From Fratercula arctica (lineage: Eukaryota; Chordata; Aves; Charadriiformes; Alcidae): 64,000 nucleotides of DNA. The notes under the pieces are model-generated. The model ran no database searches. It was not told the origin of the DNA and saw only the letters and a list, made by a program, of their open reading frames with translations. Positions 36,601 through 47,624 of this stretch are shown piece by piece. The stretch lies in contig CANTUZ010000001.1 in assembly GCA_947846985.1 (NCBI GenBank), forward strand, positions 2,976,001 to 3,040,000, in the 5' to 3' direction. Position 1 is the first letter of the stretch. Every line of letters starts with the position of its first letter. A program made the position numbers and the translations under genes.

Positions 36601-36780
36601 CCTAATGCCTGTGCTTGTTTTCCAGTTGGGAAGCCAATTCCAGTGCAGAGGAAGCACAGACCATCTGAGGAAGAGGTTGATCAAGTACATCAGAAATACC
36701 TAAACGAATTGTGCAAGCTATTTGAGGAGCACAAAGCTAAATATAACATCCCAGAAGACAAACATCTGGAATTTATATAG
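12582..36780 (+). CDS. MOGAT2: MOGAT2, 2-acylglycerol O-acyltransferase 2 (six coding exons joined)
   Basis: Joined exons 12582-12675, 21810-21988, 33045-33249, 34569-34743, 34900-35099 and 36626-36780 give 1008 nt, 335 residues plus TAG, matching the family length of about 334. The enzyme acylates 2-monoacylglycerol with acyl-CoA to diacylglycerol at the ER, notably during intestinal fat absorption. Visible features are a hydrophobic N-terminal hairpin (about residues 21-60), YFP (87-89), the catalytic HPHG (109-112), VGGAQEAL (186-193), RKGFVRLA (207-214) and FGEN (227-230). All introns are GT-AG and phases agree at every junction. Exon 2 ([14 protein letters not shown]) and exon 5 ([11 protein letters not shown]) favour MOGAT2 over MOGAT1, MOGAT3 or DGAT2, although the first residues MKVEFAPL also suit MOGAT1. 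The downstream neighbour on the same strand is the paralogue DGAT2. No break or missing key residue was seen. Confidence 0.93.
13589..13635. repeat. TG/TA microsatellite with dyad symmetry
   Basis: GTGTGTGTATATACATATATA runs into ATATATAAATGTATATATATACACACAC. The left half is nearly the reverse complement of the right, so the tract can fold into a hairpin or cruciform. Confidence 0.85.
14724..15003 (-). mobile_element. CR1 LINE 3' fragment
   Basis: Begins on the + strand with AATCATAGAACCACAGAATG and ends near CTCGTCCTATCACTACATG, the usual reverse-complement CR1 landmarks. It is about 280 bp, inside MOGAT2 intron 1. Confidence 0.93.
16204..16899 (+). mobile_element. CR1 LINE fragment, about 0.7 kb
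   Basis: Starts in the region coding the C-terminal part of CR1 ORF2 (GAGAAGTTCAACATGAGCCG) and runs to the 3' tail CTTCTATGATTCTATGATC. Frames are broken, so it is a dead copy. It is close in sequence to the copy at 62,838-63,510, indicating the same subfamily. Confidence 0.93.
18258..18317 (+). mobile_element. CR1 LINE extreme 3' end
   Basis: Only the last 60 bp are present: GTTGGAACTAGATTGTCTTT through CCATTCTATGATTCTA. It is a heavily 5'-truncated insertion. Confidence 0.88.
21810..21988 (+). CDS. MOGAT2: MOGAT2 coding exon 2
   Basis: The acceptor is TTCTCTCAG|CA and the donor ACA|GTAAGT. It completes residue 32 and codes residues 33-91, including the second hydrophobic segment ([20 protein letters not shown]), the conserved KPSKGGR and the RDYFP motif. 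It ends in phase 0. Confidence 0.95.
26094..26285 (-). mobile_element. CR1 LINE 3' fragment
   Basis: The + strand reads TCATAGAATAACAGAATGG through CTTCTCTGGGCAACTTGGGC. About 190 bp in CR1 minus orientation within MOGAT2 intron 2. Confidence 0.92.
26481..26549 (+). other. Exon-like segment in MOGAT2 intron 2 (unproven)
   Basis: A 69-nt open segment preceded by a pyrimidine-rich tract and CCTGCCAG| and followed by a strong donor AAG|GTGAGG. It is phase 0 at both ends, fits intron 2 and would add 23 residues. The known family has no such exon, so it may be a decoy exon. Confidence 0.25.
31407..32020 (-). mobile_element. CR1 LINE fragment, about 0.6 kb
   Basis: The + strand runs from TCACAGAATCACAGAATGG through GAACTGGGGAGCCCAGAACT to a diverged end near 32,020. 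The tail type (CTGCCAGAGCAGGGTCACCC) matches that of the RT-bearing copy at 46.0-47.7 kb in opposite orientation. Confidence 0.92.
32339..32796 (+). mobile_element. CR1 LINE 3' fragment
   Basis: Begins GGTCCAGAGGAGGGCCACGA and ends ACACATTCTATGATTCTATG. It is the same subfamily as the copy at 49,549. It lies 249 bp before MOGAT2 exon 3. Confidence 0.93.
33045..33249 (+). CDS. MOGAT2: MOGAT2 coding exon 3 (catalytic HPHG)
   Basis: The acceptor is TGTGTCTAG|CTG and the donor GGAG|GTAAGC. It codes residues 92-159 plus one base, including [10 protein letters not shown], the signature active-site motif of the DGAT2/MOGAT family, and the SGFSTLFPG and WFRIPFLRD stretches. Confidence 0.96.
33250..34568 (+). 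other. MOGAT2: MOGAT2 intron 3 (1.3 kb)
   Basis: GT-AG, phase 1. No clear repeat apart from short A/T runs near 34,047. A weak MIR-like word (GTGCCAGGTACTGTGTAGCA) lies near 33,386. Confidence 0.8.
34569..34743 (+). CDS. MOGAT2: MOGAT2 coding exon 4
   Basis: The acceptor is CTCTCCAG|GC and the donor ACGG|GTGATG. It completes residue 160 and codes to residue 217 plus two bases. It carries [14 protein letters not shown] and the DARPGS and RKGFVRLA signatures conserved in acyltransferases of this family. Confidence 0.95.
34744..34899 (+). other. MOGAT2: MOGAT2 intron 4 (156 bp)
   Basis: Very short GT-AG intron, phase 2, acceptor TCCCCACAG. No features inside. Confidence 0.93.
34900..35099 (+). 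CDS. MOGAT2: MOGAT2 coding exon 5
   Basis: The acceptor is CCCCACAG|C and the donor GTGG|GTACGT. It codes residues 218-284 plus one base: [11 protein letters not shown], then [16 protein letters not shown] and [16 protein letters not shown], conserved C-terminal family blocks. Confidence 0.96.
35100..36625 (+). other. MOGAT2: MOGAT2 intron 5 (1.5 kb)
   Basis: GT-AG, phase 1. It holds two MIR-like remnants (reverse near 36,181-36,215 and forward near 36,376-36,460) and otherwise unique sequence. Confidence 0.8.
36376..36460 (+). repeat. Possible MIR/core-SINE remnant
   Basis: GCAGATGGGGAAAGGGTGGC, a GTGACCTTGGAGACC block and AGAGCCAGGATCTGAACC follow the order of the MIR core (pyrimidine-flanked GATGGGGAAACTGAGGC, then an AGAGCCAGGATTTGAACCC-like end). 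Diverged, so a database alignment is needed. Confidence 0.4.
36626..36780 (+). CDS. MOGAT2: MOGAT2 coding exon 6 and stop
   Basis: The acceptor is TTTTCCAG|TT. It codes residues 285-335 ([40 protein letters not shown]) and ends with TAG at 36,778-36,780. C-terminal length and motifs match MOGAT2. Confidence 0.95.
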
Positions 36781-37400
36781 AGGTCCTCAAGCAAGGTGAA
36801 ACCATGGAGCTCAAGCTTCAAGTTTTCCCCTCTCTCTGGAACTATTTCACAACCTCAACTCAGTCACAGTCAACATATGGTCTGTGCAGTGTAGGGAGAA
36901 GGACTTGATTTTCCCAGCATTTGCGTGGGTGTAGGGCCATGCAAATTTCTTCTCCCTGTAGGACAGATAAAAAGTATAAAGAAGAAGAACAAAAAAAAAA
37001 AAAAAAACAAACCCATCTGTGGTCAGCACTATTGAAACTCCCCAGCAGAAAACTCACACTTCCAGTCCGTTTGGGAGGCCAGGTTTTCAAGATATTTCCA
37101 GGCGGAGATGAATTATTGAAAGTTCCCTTTGCACTATTTTCGTTCAGAAATGGGATGATGAGCCACAATTTCTGGTGAATGCATATAGGTTTTTTTTTTT
37201 TTAAATATAATTCATCTAGATCAACAAATGATCATTGTTTGCTTGGTCCTCTTTGTGTCTTTAGTCATTCTGGGCTCTTTTCTCCCCACCTGAAACACAG
37301 TTTATCAGAAAGGTCACACTCCCAGCACGGTGCCAGGCACCCTCCGTAGCAACACGATGCCGTATCCCACTGGGGCAAAAGAAATAAAACTTCTATAAAG
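36781..37400 (+). other. MOGAT2: Probable MOGAT2 3' UTR
   Basis: Non-coding sequence between the stop codon and the first canonical AATAAA at 37,383. It includes A- and T-runs near 36,991 and 37,190. The exact end of the transcript is inferred. Confidence 0.55.
37383..37388 (+). terminator. MOGAT2: Candidate MOGAT2 polyadenylation signal AATAAA
   Basis: First AATAAA after the stop codon, about 600 nt downstream. A second AATAAA occurs at 38,116-38,121 and could be used as an alternative. Confidence 0.55.
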
Positions 37401-40400
37401 GGCAGGTGAACCCTCTGGATGAGCCCCTGCGTGAGGACTCTGGGAGTCCTGCTTATAATTTTATTAATTTAACCCCAGACGCCCCTGCGTGAGAATGCCT
37501 TGGACTAGCCACCAGCTAGATGGGAGAAGGGAGAAGTGATTTGGGACAGGAAATGTGGCTCATAAAGCCACGCTTGGCAGGTGATCAAGGCTTTAAATAG
37601 CAGCTTCTTCTTGATGTCCAGAACTTTGTTAAACTCTGCGCTTAATGGGATTTTGCAACGTGGAAGTTTTAGGTGGCAGGAAGCCATCTGCTCAGATCAG
37701 CTTTACATCGCCCCTGTAGAGCCCTTATACCATCACCTTCTTCTCTCTCTCCCTTCATTTCTCTTTCTCTTCCCCGTGTCCCATTCCCCACCTGCAAGGG
37801 ACCACCAAAAATCCCTCAGAGCACATGCACTTCTTTGCACCCCGGATTTTTGTTACTGCAGCTGCAAGAATTGCATTTAACAAGGAAAACACACAGAACT
37901 GTTTCTAAACTGACAATACCTGGGCCAACAGTGTGTTTTGTTTTATTTTCCCCTTTCCTCCTGCCCTGATCAAATTACTCCACTGGATTCTTAATCTGAA
38001 TGACCTGCTGCAAATCCCTCCTGTTCCCAGAAAACAAGCAGCAACAGGGAAGAATTTGATGGAGCCCTTATCGACATTTCTAAACACTCCTGTAATCCCA
38101 TGCTTAATCCAGTCAAATAAAGCAGGTCACCTGCTATGATTTCTTGCTTGCTTTCTATTAATAGTCTGTTTATTTTGCCCTTAATTAAGGACAGAGGTGC
38201 CTAAACAGGAGGAAGATTTGTGCAGCAGGAAAATAAAAATAATTCTATCCCACCTTTTTCTTTTCGTGCTCATCACCATCCAAGCTTTACCCTAGCTCCA
38301 GTTGTTTTTTCCTGTCCTTTCCTCTGCCTTCCCTACTATCTGTAGATCCCAGGAACATTGCCATGACCTTCTGCAGACATCCCGATGGGGAACACTGCTG
38401 GAGTGGAGCGGTGGGGATATTCCCAAGGGGTGTTGTGGGGATGGGAGTAGTCTCCAGGGGTGAAGACAAGGAGCTGAGATCTTGATGCAATGGGAAAAGG
38501 AGGAAAGGTGCTGCTGTTGGGGTGGAAATCAGCAGTGAGCAAGTGAGAGGATCTGTGGAGACATCAGATGGGTGGTTGGATGTGGTGATATATGGGGATG
38601 CAAGGTCCAGCCCGTGGCATGGACAAGGATGACAAGCGTTGGTACAGACAAGCGGGGTTGGGTCTGCAGGAATGACATGACTCTGCTCCAACCTGATGGA
38701 GAAGCTGCATTAGAAGCTGTGCTCCCTAATTGTCCATGGAGGCCTTGGTCTTCCCCTTTGGGGACCTGGTGTGGTGATGCCTCTGATGCCAGAGATGCAC
38801 ATACTTGGGTGGTGGGATAGTCCATCAACTTCCTGATGGGTGATGCCATCCTGAAAGAGAGAAAAGGCAGAAAATGGGTGGTCAGGAAAAAATCCCAGTG
38901 AAGAATGGGAAAGAGGATGCTGGACTTGTCTGAGGGTTGATGGGGTGGTCAGGGGCATGCAAGACCCAAAGGCAAAGGAAGACCGCAATGCTGGAGAAGA
39001 GGGGTCAGAGGAGGGCTTTGGCTATATATATAATTGGCTTCTTTTGAGGTCAGTTTTATCTCACAGACTGGAATGTGTCCTCGATCCCTCAGGGACCTAT
39101 ATAACTCAGGAGAGGTCAGTGCCTGGGCTTGTGTTAAGTATAACATTAAGAATGATAATTCATAGGCACCCTTGCAGCCAGGGCTATTCAGGGGTCTCAG
39201 TGTGATGTGAGGCCTCATCTTCTCAAGAGGCCAGAGCTGCCTCCAAGCAAAACGCTGTAAGATGAGAAGCTTTTGTGCTATTTCAGCCTGGCGCAGAGCC
39301 GTCTGGAGGATTAAAACTCCTGCAAGCCAGGAGAAACCTTAAGAAAAGAGGAGTGCCCAGATCAACCAGTCAAACCAGAATACCAGGGTTTGGACTCTGC
39401 AGCTCAGGACTGGCTCAGTCGGAGGCAAAAATGGTAGGACTAGGGGACATGCAAGCTGTCACCCCCAAAATAAGGACCATTTAAAGTTGAAACAACACAG
39501 CAAGATTCCTTCCAGCATATCCACCCCCTATTTCTGTGACTGGCTTTGATTTAAGAAACAAGCCCAAGAAGGAATAAATTTATTGCCTCTCTTGCAGAAA
39601 TTTCAAATTTCCAGCCTTTTGGGGATTCGTATGGAAATTCCAAATTGGAAAATACAGTAAAAAATAGAAGTGTAGTGACTGGGTATTCCCTTCCTGCCTG
39701 TCTCTTCCCCCGACCGCTTCCCTGATGATCTCTCCAACATTTCTGTTGCAAGAGGCTCTAATCTGGATTTGCCTTACTTAGTGGGTTCAGATCATGAGGC
39801 TCAGAAGAAAACCTCCTATGACTGATGAACACAAAATACGGACTAACTCCCCAAGAGGAGGAAAGCCAAGCAAAATGCTTTTTTTTGCCCTTCTGCAGCT
39901 CTAGTCCTGCAAAAATGTTTTCCTGCCCCGGGAATGGGGTTAAAAGGTTGCTTGCTGTTGTGGCAAACAACTAGAAAAATGTGTGGGTTTCTGCTCAGGG
40001 AAGGAGTTCCTGCTTTTAATTCAATAAAGACCCAAAATGTGGTATGTTAAACATCCCTCCCTCCAGCCGCAGAGGCTTTTCCTTTTCAAGAAAGGAAATA
40101 AAATTGCAAATCCATCTAAAACCCATCACTTTGCTTTCAAAACCATTTATAGCATTTAAAAATCAACCAAAACCACAGGTCTCCCCAGGAACGTGGACAC
40201 TTTTTTGGGGTAATCTTTTAGTTCTGTCTGATTTGAACCAAATGAGCCACTTTACTGCATCTCCCATCACTTGAGCTCACCTTTTGACACCAGCTTTCTG
40301 GGAGGACCCATGTGATATAGGATTTTGGCAGAACGCCTTGTTCAGGTTATAAAAAAACACCAGAGGAGAAATAACCTGCAATGACCAATGCACTGCATGA

Positions 40401-40409
40401 GGCAGATGG
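37401..40409. other. Intergenic DNA between MOGAT2 and DGAT2, part 1
   Basis: No exon, RNA gene or clear repeat recognised, apart from a small direct repeat of GCCCCTGCGTGAG near 37,424 and 37,479. Confidence 0.5.
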
Positions 40410-40645
40410 GTATATCAGGGGAGGTTTAGGATGGACAACAGGAAAAATTTCTTCACCGAAAGGGTTATCAAGCATTGGAAGAGGCTGCCCAGGGCAGTGG
40501 TGGAGTCGCCATCCCTGGAGGGATTTAAAAGCCTGGCAGACGTGGTGCTGAGGGACATGGGTTAGTGGTGGTTTTGTCAGAGTTAGGTTGATGGTTGGAC
40601 TCGATATTCTGAAAGGTCCCTTCCAACCTAGATGATTCTATGATA
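40410..40645 (+). mobile_element. CR1 LINE 3' fragment, distinct subfamily
   Basis: Contains AGGAAAAATTTCTTCACCGA, TTGGAAGAGGCTGCCCAGGG and GACTCGATATTCTGAAAGG, ending CTAGATGATTCTATGAT. The wording differs from the other copies (CATGGGTTAGTGGTGG), so it belongs to another CR1 subfamily. Confidence 0.88.
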
Positions 40646-40945
40646 TATTGGATTTAAGGGAATACTGGGTATGGTTGATCCAGTTTTCAAGCTTGTGCCT
40701 ATTCTTACTCCTGCCCATGTCCCATCTCCAGCTCACTCAGACCTGCTAAACCATTAATTCTGTGCTAGCAACCTGCTAAACCACCACATCTCTGGGGCAC
40801 AGAGGTCTCAGGTGCTTCAGGTAGCATGAGACCTTCAAAATGCAGCATGCACTTACCAGGAGGGGAAACATTTGTAAAATAAGGTAGTCGTGGGCCAGCA
40901 TTTTGGATGCCGGGGTACAAAATAGCATCTGTGAGCTCAGCAGAT

Positions 40946-41222
40946 TCATAGAATCATAGAACGGTTTGGGTTGGAAGGGACCTCTAAAGGCCATCTAGTC
41001 CAACCCCCCCTGCCATGAGCAGGGACATCTTCAACTAGATCAGGTTGCTCAGAGCCCCGTCCAACCTGACCTGGAATGTTTCAGGGATGGGGCATCTCCC
41101 ACCTCTCTGGGCAACCTGGGCCAGTGTCTCACCACCCTCAGCATAAAACATTTCTTCCTTAGATCTAATCTGAACCTCCCCACTTTAAGTTTAAAACCAT
41201 GCCCCTTGCCCTGTTGCTTATT
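40946..41222 (-). mobile_element. CR1 LINE 3' fragment
   Basis: The + strand begins TTCATAGAATCATAGAACGG and continues through GAGCAGGGACATCTTCAAC and CTCTCTGGGCAACCTGGG to about 41,222. Minus orientation. Confidence 0.93.
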
Positions 41223-42916
41223 AGATCATATGAGTTCAACCAAAAGCAGCCCAAACATGTTTTTAATACACAACTCAAGATGCGCTGAAAATTGTGCCCA
41301 GAAAACACGACGGAAATGATTTGAAAACACCTGGATTTGTGAAATGCTTGCAGAAAATGCATGGGCATAAAATCATGCATGTACAGAAAATCTTACATAC
41401 ACAGAAAAAAAATGCATGCCTAATTCATGGGGAAGACAGCGTTCTGGCTTACTGGTCTGTTCTGGTCACCTAAAATTGAAGCGGAGCAAATGCAAGCAAG
41501 CAGTGCTTTTATCTTCACCACCATCAACAAGCACAGAACTTGGTTGCTTATTGCAAACAAACTATTCATGGCCAAGGGTACGTTTGGATGCTGGAGGAAT
41601 TCACCTCCACATCACGGAGTACTTTGAACTGGGAGAACAACGCTGCATTGCCAAGAGCACGTAAACACCGCTGTAGGATTCTTCCACCGAGGAGATATCA
41701 TAAGGTCAGGATTTCCAGAAGTGTTTACAAAGTGCTTAGCTTCTACCCTCTGAAAAGGAGATCCTTTAAGCTGCTGCACAGTGGGATCTCCTAGCAAGGC
41801 TCATTTTACTCATCAGCAACTTAAAATCTTGACTTGAGAGACACGGCATCACTACGTGCTCACTCGCTGGAGTCACAATCTGTCCCTCAGATGAGGGAAT
41901 GAGCTGGGTTACGGGTTTTTCCATGCTGTATTTTATATCAGTCCCATGACATTACCTACAAATCCCACAGTGTGCCTTGCTTCCAAGAACTGTCAAGCAC
42001 TTTACAAGTAAATATGACACATAATCCCCAGAGAGGTGGAGCAGGAGCTCCTTTAACCCCTCAGTTGATGCTGGGCTGCTGTCAACCTGAGACCGTGGGC
42101 GTCACAGGGGCAGAGAGCAAGAACGAGCATGACCCTGTGGCCCAAATCCCTGGTGCATCTAGACCCAACTGATCTGCTGCAGGAAGTCCGTAGCAAAGCT
42201 GAGACCTGAATTCCCCATACCATGTCCTGGGGTCATAACCGCAGCACTGCCCTTCCTCTTATAGCTAAGCCCTGAAAACAAGATTGGGGGCAGATATCTG
42301 ACCCGTTTCAACCACCGAAGGCATCCTTTTAAATGTTCGCTGCTCGATGCTCCTCTTGCCCAAGTGCAGTTTTAAGGTCTCATCCTGGTGGCAGCTGGAT
42401 ATCCTGGCTCCCATCATTGCCAAACGATTTTCAGGATGAAGGGGTACCCAAACTGCAAGGCCCTGACAAATAAACCAAGAGGGGTGGGATGAACATGTTT
42501 CCAGGTCCTCTGGATTTTACCCCTTTAAAGGAAGGAGCCCCAAAAGAGACAGAGAGACTTTTTCTTTTCCAAGTACTCAAGCAAGTGATGGTGTGTCCCA
42601 GCACCAGTCACACCAGCACCACCAGCTCCTCCAGCTATTAATCACCCACAGCCAATGCCAGAAACATCCTGGGTGTTTATCTGTAGATGAGAAGTGATGA
42701 GTAAACCCTGATGATATAAGGAGCTGATTGAATCAGAGGAACCATCTCAGCATCTGTACTTCCCTTTAGGATTGAAGTGCACAACACACACTTTTACTCT
42801 ATCTTCAAATAGTTGTCGTATCAGCAAGAAGAGACCTCTGTATAAACACAGGTCAAACATGGATTATTTTGTACATGAAAACAACAAATGTCTTGAGTCA
42901 TCTTAAGTCCAGAGAA
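41223..42916. other. Intergenic DNA, part 2
   Basis: No gene recognised. Words near 41,985-42,030 (GCACTTTACAAGTAAATATG) and 42,180-42,230 recall MIR/core-SINE remnants, but weakly. Confidence 0.45.
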
Positions 42917-43091
42917 GTTGCACAGAGAAGCAGCGGCTGCCCCATCCCTGGAGGGGTTCAAGGCCAGGTTGGATGGGGCTTTGAGCAGCCTGGTCTGGTG
43001 GGAGGTGTCCCTGCCCAGGGCAGGGGGCTTGGAACTAGATGATCTTTAAGGTCACTTCTAACCCGAACCTTTCTATGATTCTATGATTCTA
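42917..43091 (+). mobile_element. CR1 LINE 3' fragment
   Basis: GCACAGAGAAGCAGCGGCTG through TTTCTATGATTCTATGATTC. About 175 bp of the common 3' end. Confidence 0.92.
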
Positions 43092-44574
43092 CAAGTCATT
43101 ATGAGACATCCTGTGGCTCTACAGGCCACACATTGTGGTTAAAGATGGGATGGAAATGTAGATCATATCTTGAAATCGGATTTTGTATAGTTATTCTGAG
43201 TAGAAAGAAGATTCCTCACCAAATAATCTTGTGGAGAAAAATATCCTAGAGGCATTTATGTAAGTCCTATAAAAAGGCAAGTTCCTGGGTACAAAGCTGG
43301 TTACAGCAGGATCACCAAATCCCCTTCTCCCATGCGAGCAGCGCTGTCCTCCGAGGACGTCTTTGCTCCTCACATGGGGAGCGGCATTTGATTTCTCCGA
43401 GGATGTGCCCACAGAGGCAGGGTTGGAGGCAGGGAATCTGTAGGGCGCTTCATCCCAGCATGGTGGGTAACAAGTGTGGTCTGATGTTCTCCCTGGGTGA
43501 CTTTGTTGCTTCAGGGCTTGGCGTCCTCTCCTGGCTCATTTTTTCTGCCTCATTTTGTCACTGATGTTGGTTTGCTCCTGGTTTAGATTCCCATTTCCAG
43601 TCTCAAGTTGAGTTCTGCTTCAGGTCTTGTCTATAGGGCTCTAGCCATTGAGCCAGATGGTCATTCAGCACCGAGACACTAAGAAATCACCCCTCCAGAG
43701 CAAAATTAGCTTCTTCCAGGAAAGTATAATAAAGTAGTGTCTGCACACAAGGCTTGTTCAGCCCTGGAAAGTTTGGGTTACTCACCACCTCTCATCTTCA
43801 GACAAATCCAGAGGATGCTCCTGGCATTGGCCTTGTGGCAATCAGCCATTGCACTACAAATCTTCAAAGGACAGAGGCCATCCCACTAGAAAATAGATGC
43901 GCTGCACATTATATATTGTTGACTAACTGTCAGTCACTCCAAGGTAGCCAGGATGGCGGTTATTTACAGCAATTTGCTGAATAATGAGGCCCTTGCAGTA
44001 GGCTACCCGCTGAAGTGGGAAACACTCACAGCTGGGGCAGCCTGTGCTTCAGCTGCTCTTCACTTTCCCAGCCCTGGAAAAGATCTTGGAAGAATGGGAT
44101 GGAAATCAGAGCAAGCTCAGGGCTGCTCTAAGCGAGGATGGGGATGGATTTGGCTCACAAACACATATGAAGGAAGGAAGCAGAGAAGTGCCTTCTGCAC
44201 TCTCATGATCCCTTTTCAGTGATCTGCACATAAGAAATTTGTTGGCCAAAAATGGAGCAGTGTTTCGGGGATGCCCAAGAACGGACCAATGGCTTTGGGG
44301 TATAAATGAGAAGAGGGGAATTACTCCTCTCATAGGCCAACTTCCAACAGCGCTTTTCTGTTGGAAGCACTTTCAGACCTCATGACAGTCTTGATAACCC
44401 CATGTTCTCCAACTCCAGAAGCTGAGTTGACCATCAAAATATAGATAAATGCACACACATATATATGTGTCTACACCCAAGCACCCAAACTAGTACAGAT
44501 GATTACTGAGGTTTTGCTGGATCCAGCTGAACAAATTAACATGGTATAGTCTGCAGAAGTCTGGATTGAGAAGA
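43092..44574. other. Intergenic DNA, part 3
   Basis: No gene recognised. A short ACACACATATATATGTGT palindrome lies at about 44,453-44,470. Confidence 0.5.
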
Positions 44575-44862
44575 GATATATAATAGAAGACAGATACAGA
44601 GAAGGGAATAAACTTGTCTTCATGCCCATACTGGATGGGAGAAAAAACAGTGGGACTAATTACAGCAGGAATATTTGTGCTTGGAATAGACTGGCTGGAA
44701 AGGCTGCAGAGTCTTCGTCTTAGAGAGTCTTTAAGAGCACATTAACACCGTGTCTGTCTGGTGACACATGACATGGATGAACTTGATCCTCCCTTGAGAT
44801 AAAGGGCATGGCCCCGCTGACCTTGTAATATCCCTTCCCAGCCCTATTTCTCTATGACTGCA
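44575..44862 (+). mobile_element. Old CR1-like remnant
   Basis: Diverged tail features: CTGGAAAGGCTGCAGAGTC, then CTTGTAATATCCCTTCCCAG and CCCTATTTCTCTATGACTG, equivalent to the final CCCTTCCAACC...TTCTATGA segment of CR1. Too diverged for subfamily assignment. Confidence 0.6.
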
Positions 44863-45999
44863 GTGCTGGGAATGGTAATATCATCTGCACTCTCACCTCC
44901 ACTGCTCTAAGAGGATTTCCTCTAGGATGTGCCTTAGCTAATAGACTTCGGCAGATCTTTCATGAGGCCAGCTTAGCATGACCTGCTAGGGAGCGATCAA
45001 TACCTCTTCCTTCTTACTGACACCAGTGTCCAAGGTTTTTGCCCATTACTGGGTTTCATTGCTTCTGCTGCTCTGCGCTGGTCAATAAAAAAGTGAGATG
45101 ACAAGAAGCCTCCTTACCAAAATAAAGCTTTCAGTGAAGATTAAAAGTTTATTTTTGGACTGACATCCAGAATCCATGCCCTCAGTGGGGGAGGTGAAGG
45201 CACCTGGCTTTGAGGACTAACTGCTGTCTTCATTTCTCCAGCTCTTGTCCCTAGGATTTGGCTCTCTCTGAGACTTTTCAAAGTTATGTCCTGGGCTCCA
45301 GCTCTCCGAGGACCACAGAGAAAGTGTCTGGCATCCAGGTCTCTTTTCTCCCTACACTGATGAGCTGTGGGAGGCCACATTGACTCAAATGCTACTTCTC
45401 CAGCCCATGCAAAGCATTTCCAGCTTCAACTCTGTCCTCACGTATCTCCTTCCACCCACAAGTTATGACGATAGAATAGTTGTATTGGTTCAGAGCAAAG
45501 GTCCAGCCACCTCAGTAACATTTCTCTGTTGGTGACCAACAGTAGATGCCTGGGAAGTATGGGATGAGCACAAACTCCACAACACTTCCCCAGCTCCCAG
45601 CTGTTTGCAGTCTGAGTCTTCTTGACCAGGTGATACCTTTGTATTTAACAGTAAATCCCAGGAATGCTTTTGCCCAGTTCCCTTAGAAGATTTTTTCCAA
45701 ACCCTTTATCTTCACAGCTGGTATTATTTCCATAGTTAGAAACTTTCACACATCTGGACTTTAAATTCATTTCACCAATGGGAAAGAGATGTTGAAGTCT
45801 ATGTAGTCCTCTGAAAAGACTGGCTCTCTTCTTAGCACTGGCTGGAAAAGGATGATATGAATTCTTAGGAAAGGAATAAAGAGTGAAAAATAAAGCATCT
45901 CTGTACAACTGAATAAACTAATTATGTGAGTCAATATTCAAACAATGAGTGAATTTCTGGTCTGAGGAGGACAAAAAGGATAATCAGAGCTAAAAACCT
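44863..45999. other. Intergenic DNA, part 4
   Basis: Mixed sequence without a gene or repeat that I recognise. Confidence 0.5.
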
Positions 46000-46008
46000 C
46001 TTCCATAG

Positions 46009-46893
46009 ATGGAGGCACACGGTGGGAATCCTCATCCTGGGAAAGAGGCATTGAATAAAGTAACAGGGAAAGAAGAAGACTTCCCTTGGGTTGAGGAGGA
46101 GCGAGTGAGGGATCAATTAGATCATTTAGATATTCACAAGTCCATGGGCCCCGATGGGATGCACCCGAGAGTGCTGAGGGAGCTGGCAGAGGTCATTGCT
46201 GGGCCGCTCTCCATCATCTTTGAAAGGTCCTGGAGAACAGGCGAGGTGCCTGAGGACTGGAGGAAAGCTAATGTCACTCCAGTCTTCAAAAAAGGCAAGA
46301 AGGAGGAGCCAGGGAACTACAGGCCGGTCAGCCTCACCTCCATCCCTGGAAAGATGATGGAACAACTCGTTCTGGGCGTCATCTCAAGGCACGTGGAGGA
46401 AAAGAAAGCTATCAGAAGTACTCAGCATGGATTCACCAAGGGGAAATCATGTCTGACTAATCTGATAGCCTTCTACGATGACATGACTGGATGGATAGAT
46501 GAGGGGAGGGCGGTAGATGTGGTCTACCTTGACTTAAGCAAGGCGTTTGACACGGTCTCCCACAGCATCCTCATAGGGAAGCTTAGGAAGAGTGGGTTAG
46601 ATGAAAGGACAGTAAGGTGGATAGAAAATTGGTTGAAAGATAGAGCTCAGAGGGTTGTGATTAGGGGCACAGAATCTAGTTGGAGACCAGTGACGAGTGG
46701 TGTTCCCCAGGGGTCAGTACTGCGTCCAGTCCTCTTCAATATATTCATCAATGACCTGGATGAGGGGATAGAGTGCACCCTCAGCAAGTTTGCTGATGAC
46801 ACAAAGCTGGGGGGGGCGGCTGACACACCGGAGGGCTGTGCTGCCATACAGACCTGGACAGGTTGGAGATCTGGGCAGAGAGAAACCTTATGA
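46009..46893 (+). pseudogene. CR1 ORF2 fragment, reverse transcriptase part
   Basis: About 280 residues of LINE reverse transcriptase, from roughly the thumb-proximal N-terminal side ([20 protein letters not shown]) to just past the FADD catalytic box. It lacks the upstream endonuclease and is disconnected from its C-terminus by a frameshift. The initial Met at 46,009 is not a natural start. Confidence 0.9.
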
Positions 46894-47624
46894 AATTCAA
46901 CAAGGGCAAGTGTAGGGTGCTGCACCTGGGGAGGAACAACCCCATGCACCAGTACAGGTTGGGGGCTGACCTGCTGGAGAGCAGCTCTGTGGAAAGAGAT
47001 CTGGGAGTCCTGGTGGACAACAGGATGACCATGAGCCAGCAATGTGCCCTTGTGGCCAAGAAGGCCAATGGCATCCTGGGGTGCATCAAAAAGAGTGTGG
47101 CCAGCAGGTCAAGGGAGGTCATCCTCCCCCTCTACTCTGCCTTGGTGAGGCCACACCTGGAGTACTGGGTCCAGTTCTGGGCTCCCCGGTTCCAGAAGGA
47201 CAGGGAACTGCTGGAGAGGGTACAGCAAAGGGCTACCAAGATGATTAGGGGACTGGAACAGCTCTCTTACGAGGAAAGGCTGAGGGATTTGGGTCTCTTC
47301 AGTCTGGAAAAAAGATGGCTGAGGGGGGATCTTATCAACACTTATAAATACTTAAAGGGTGGGTGTCAGGAGGATGGGACCAGGCTCTTTTCAGTAGTGC
47401 CCGGGGACAGGACAAGAGGCAATGGGCACAAACTTGAGCACAAGAAGTTCCACCTAAACATGAGGAGGAACTTCTTTCCTGTGAGGGTGGCAGAGCCCTG
47501 GCACAGGCTGCCCAGAGAGGTGGTGGAGTCTCCAACTCTGGAGACATTCAAAACCCACCTGGACGTGTTCCTGTGTAACCTGCTCTGGGTGACCCTGCTC
47601 TGGCAGGGGGGTTGGACTAGATGA
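46863..47624 (+). pseudogene. CR1 ORF2 fragment, C-terminal part
   Basis: Continues ORF2 after the frameshift: [52 protein letters not shown] and [16 protein letters not shown], ending at TAG near the 3' UTR. These are standard C-terminal CR1 ORF2 blocks. Confidence 0.88.

Noticed and set aside
46009..46011. Met at 46,009 as a natural gene start
   Set aside because: It lies in a 5'-truncated LINE; the reverse-transcriptase homology simply begins within ORF2.
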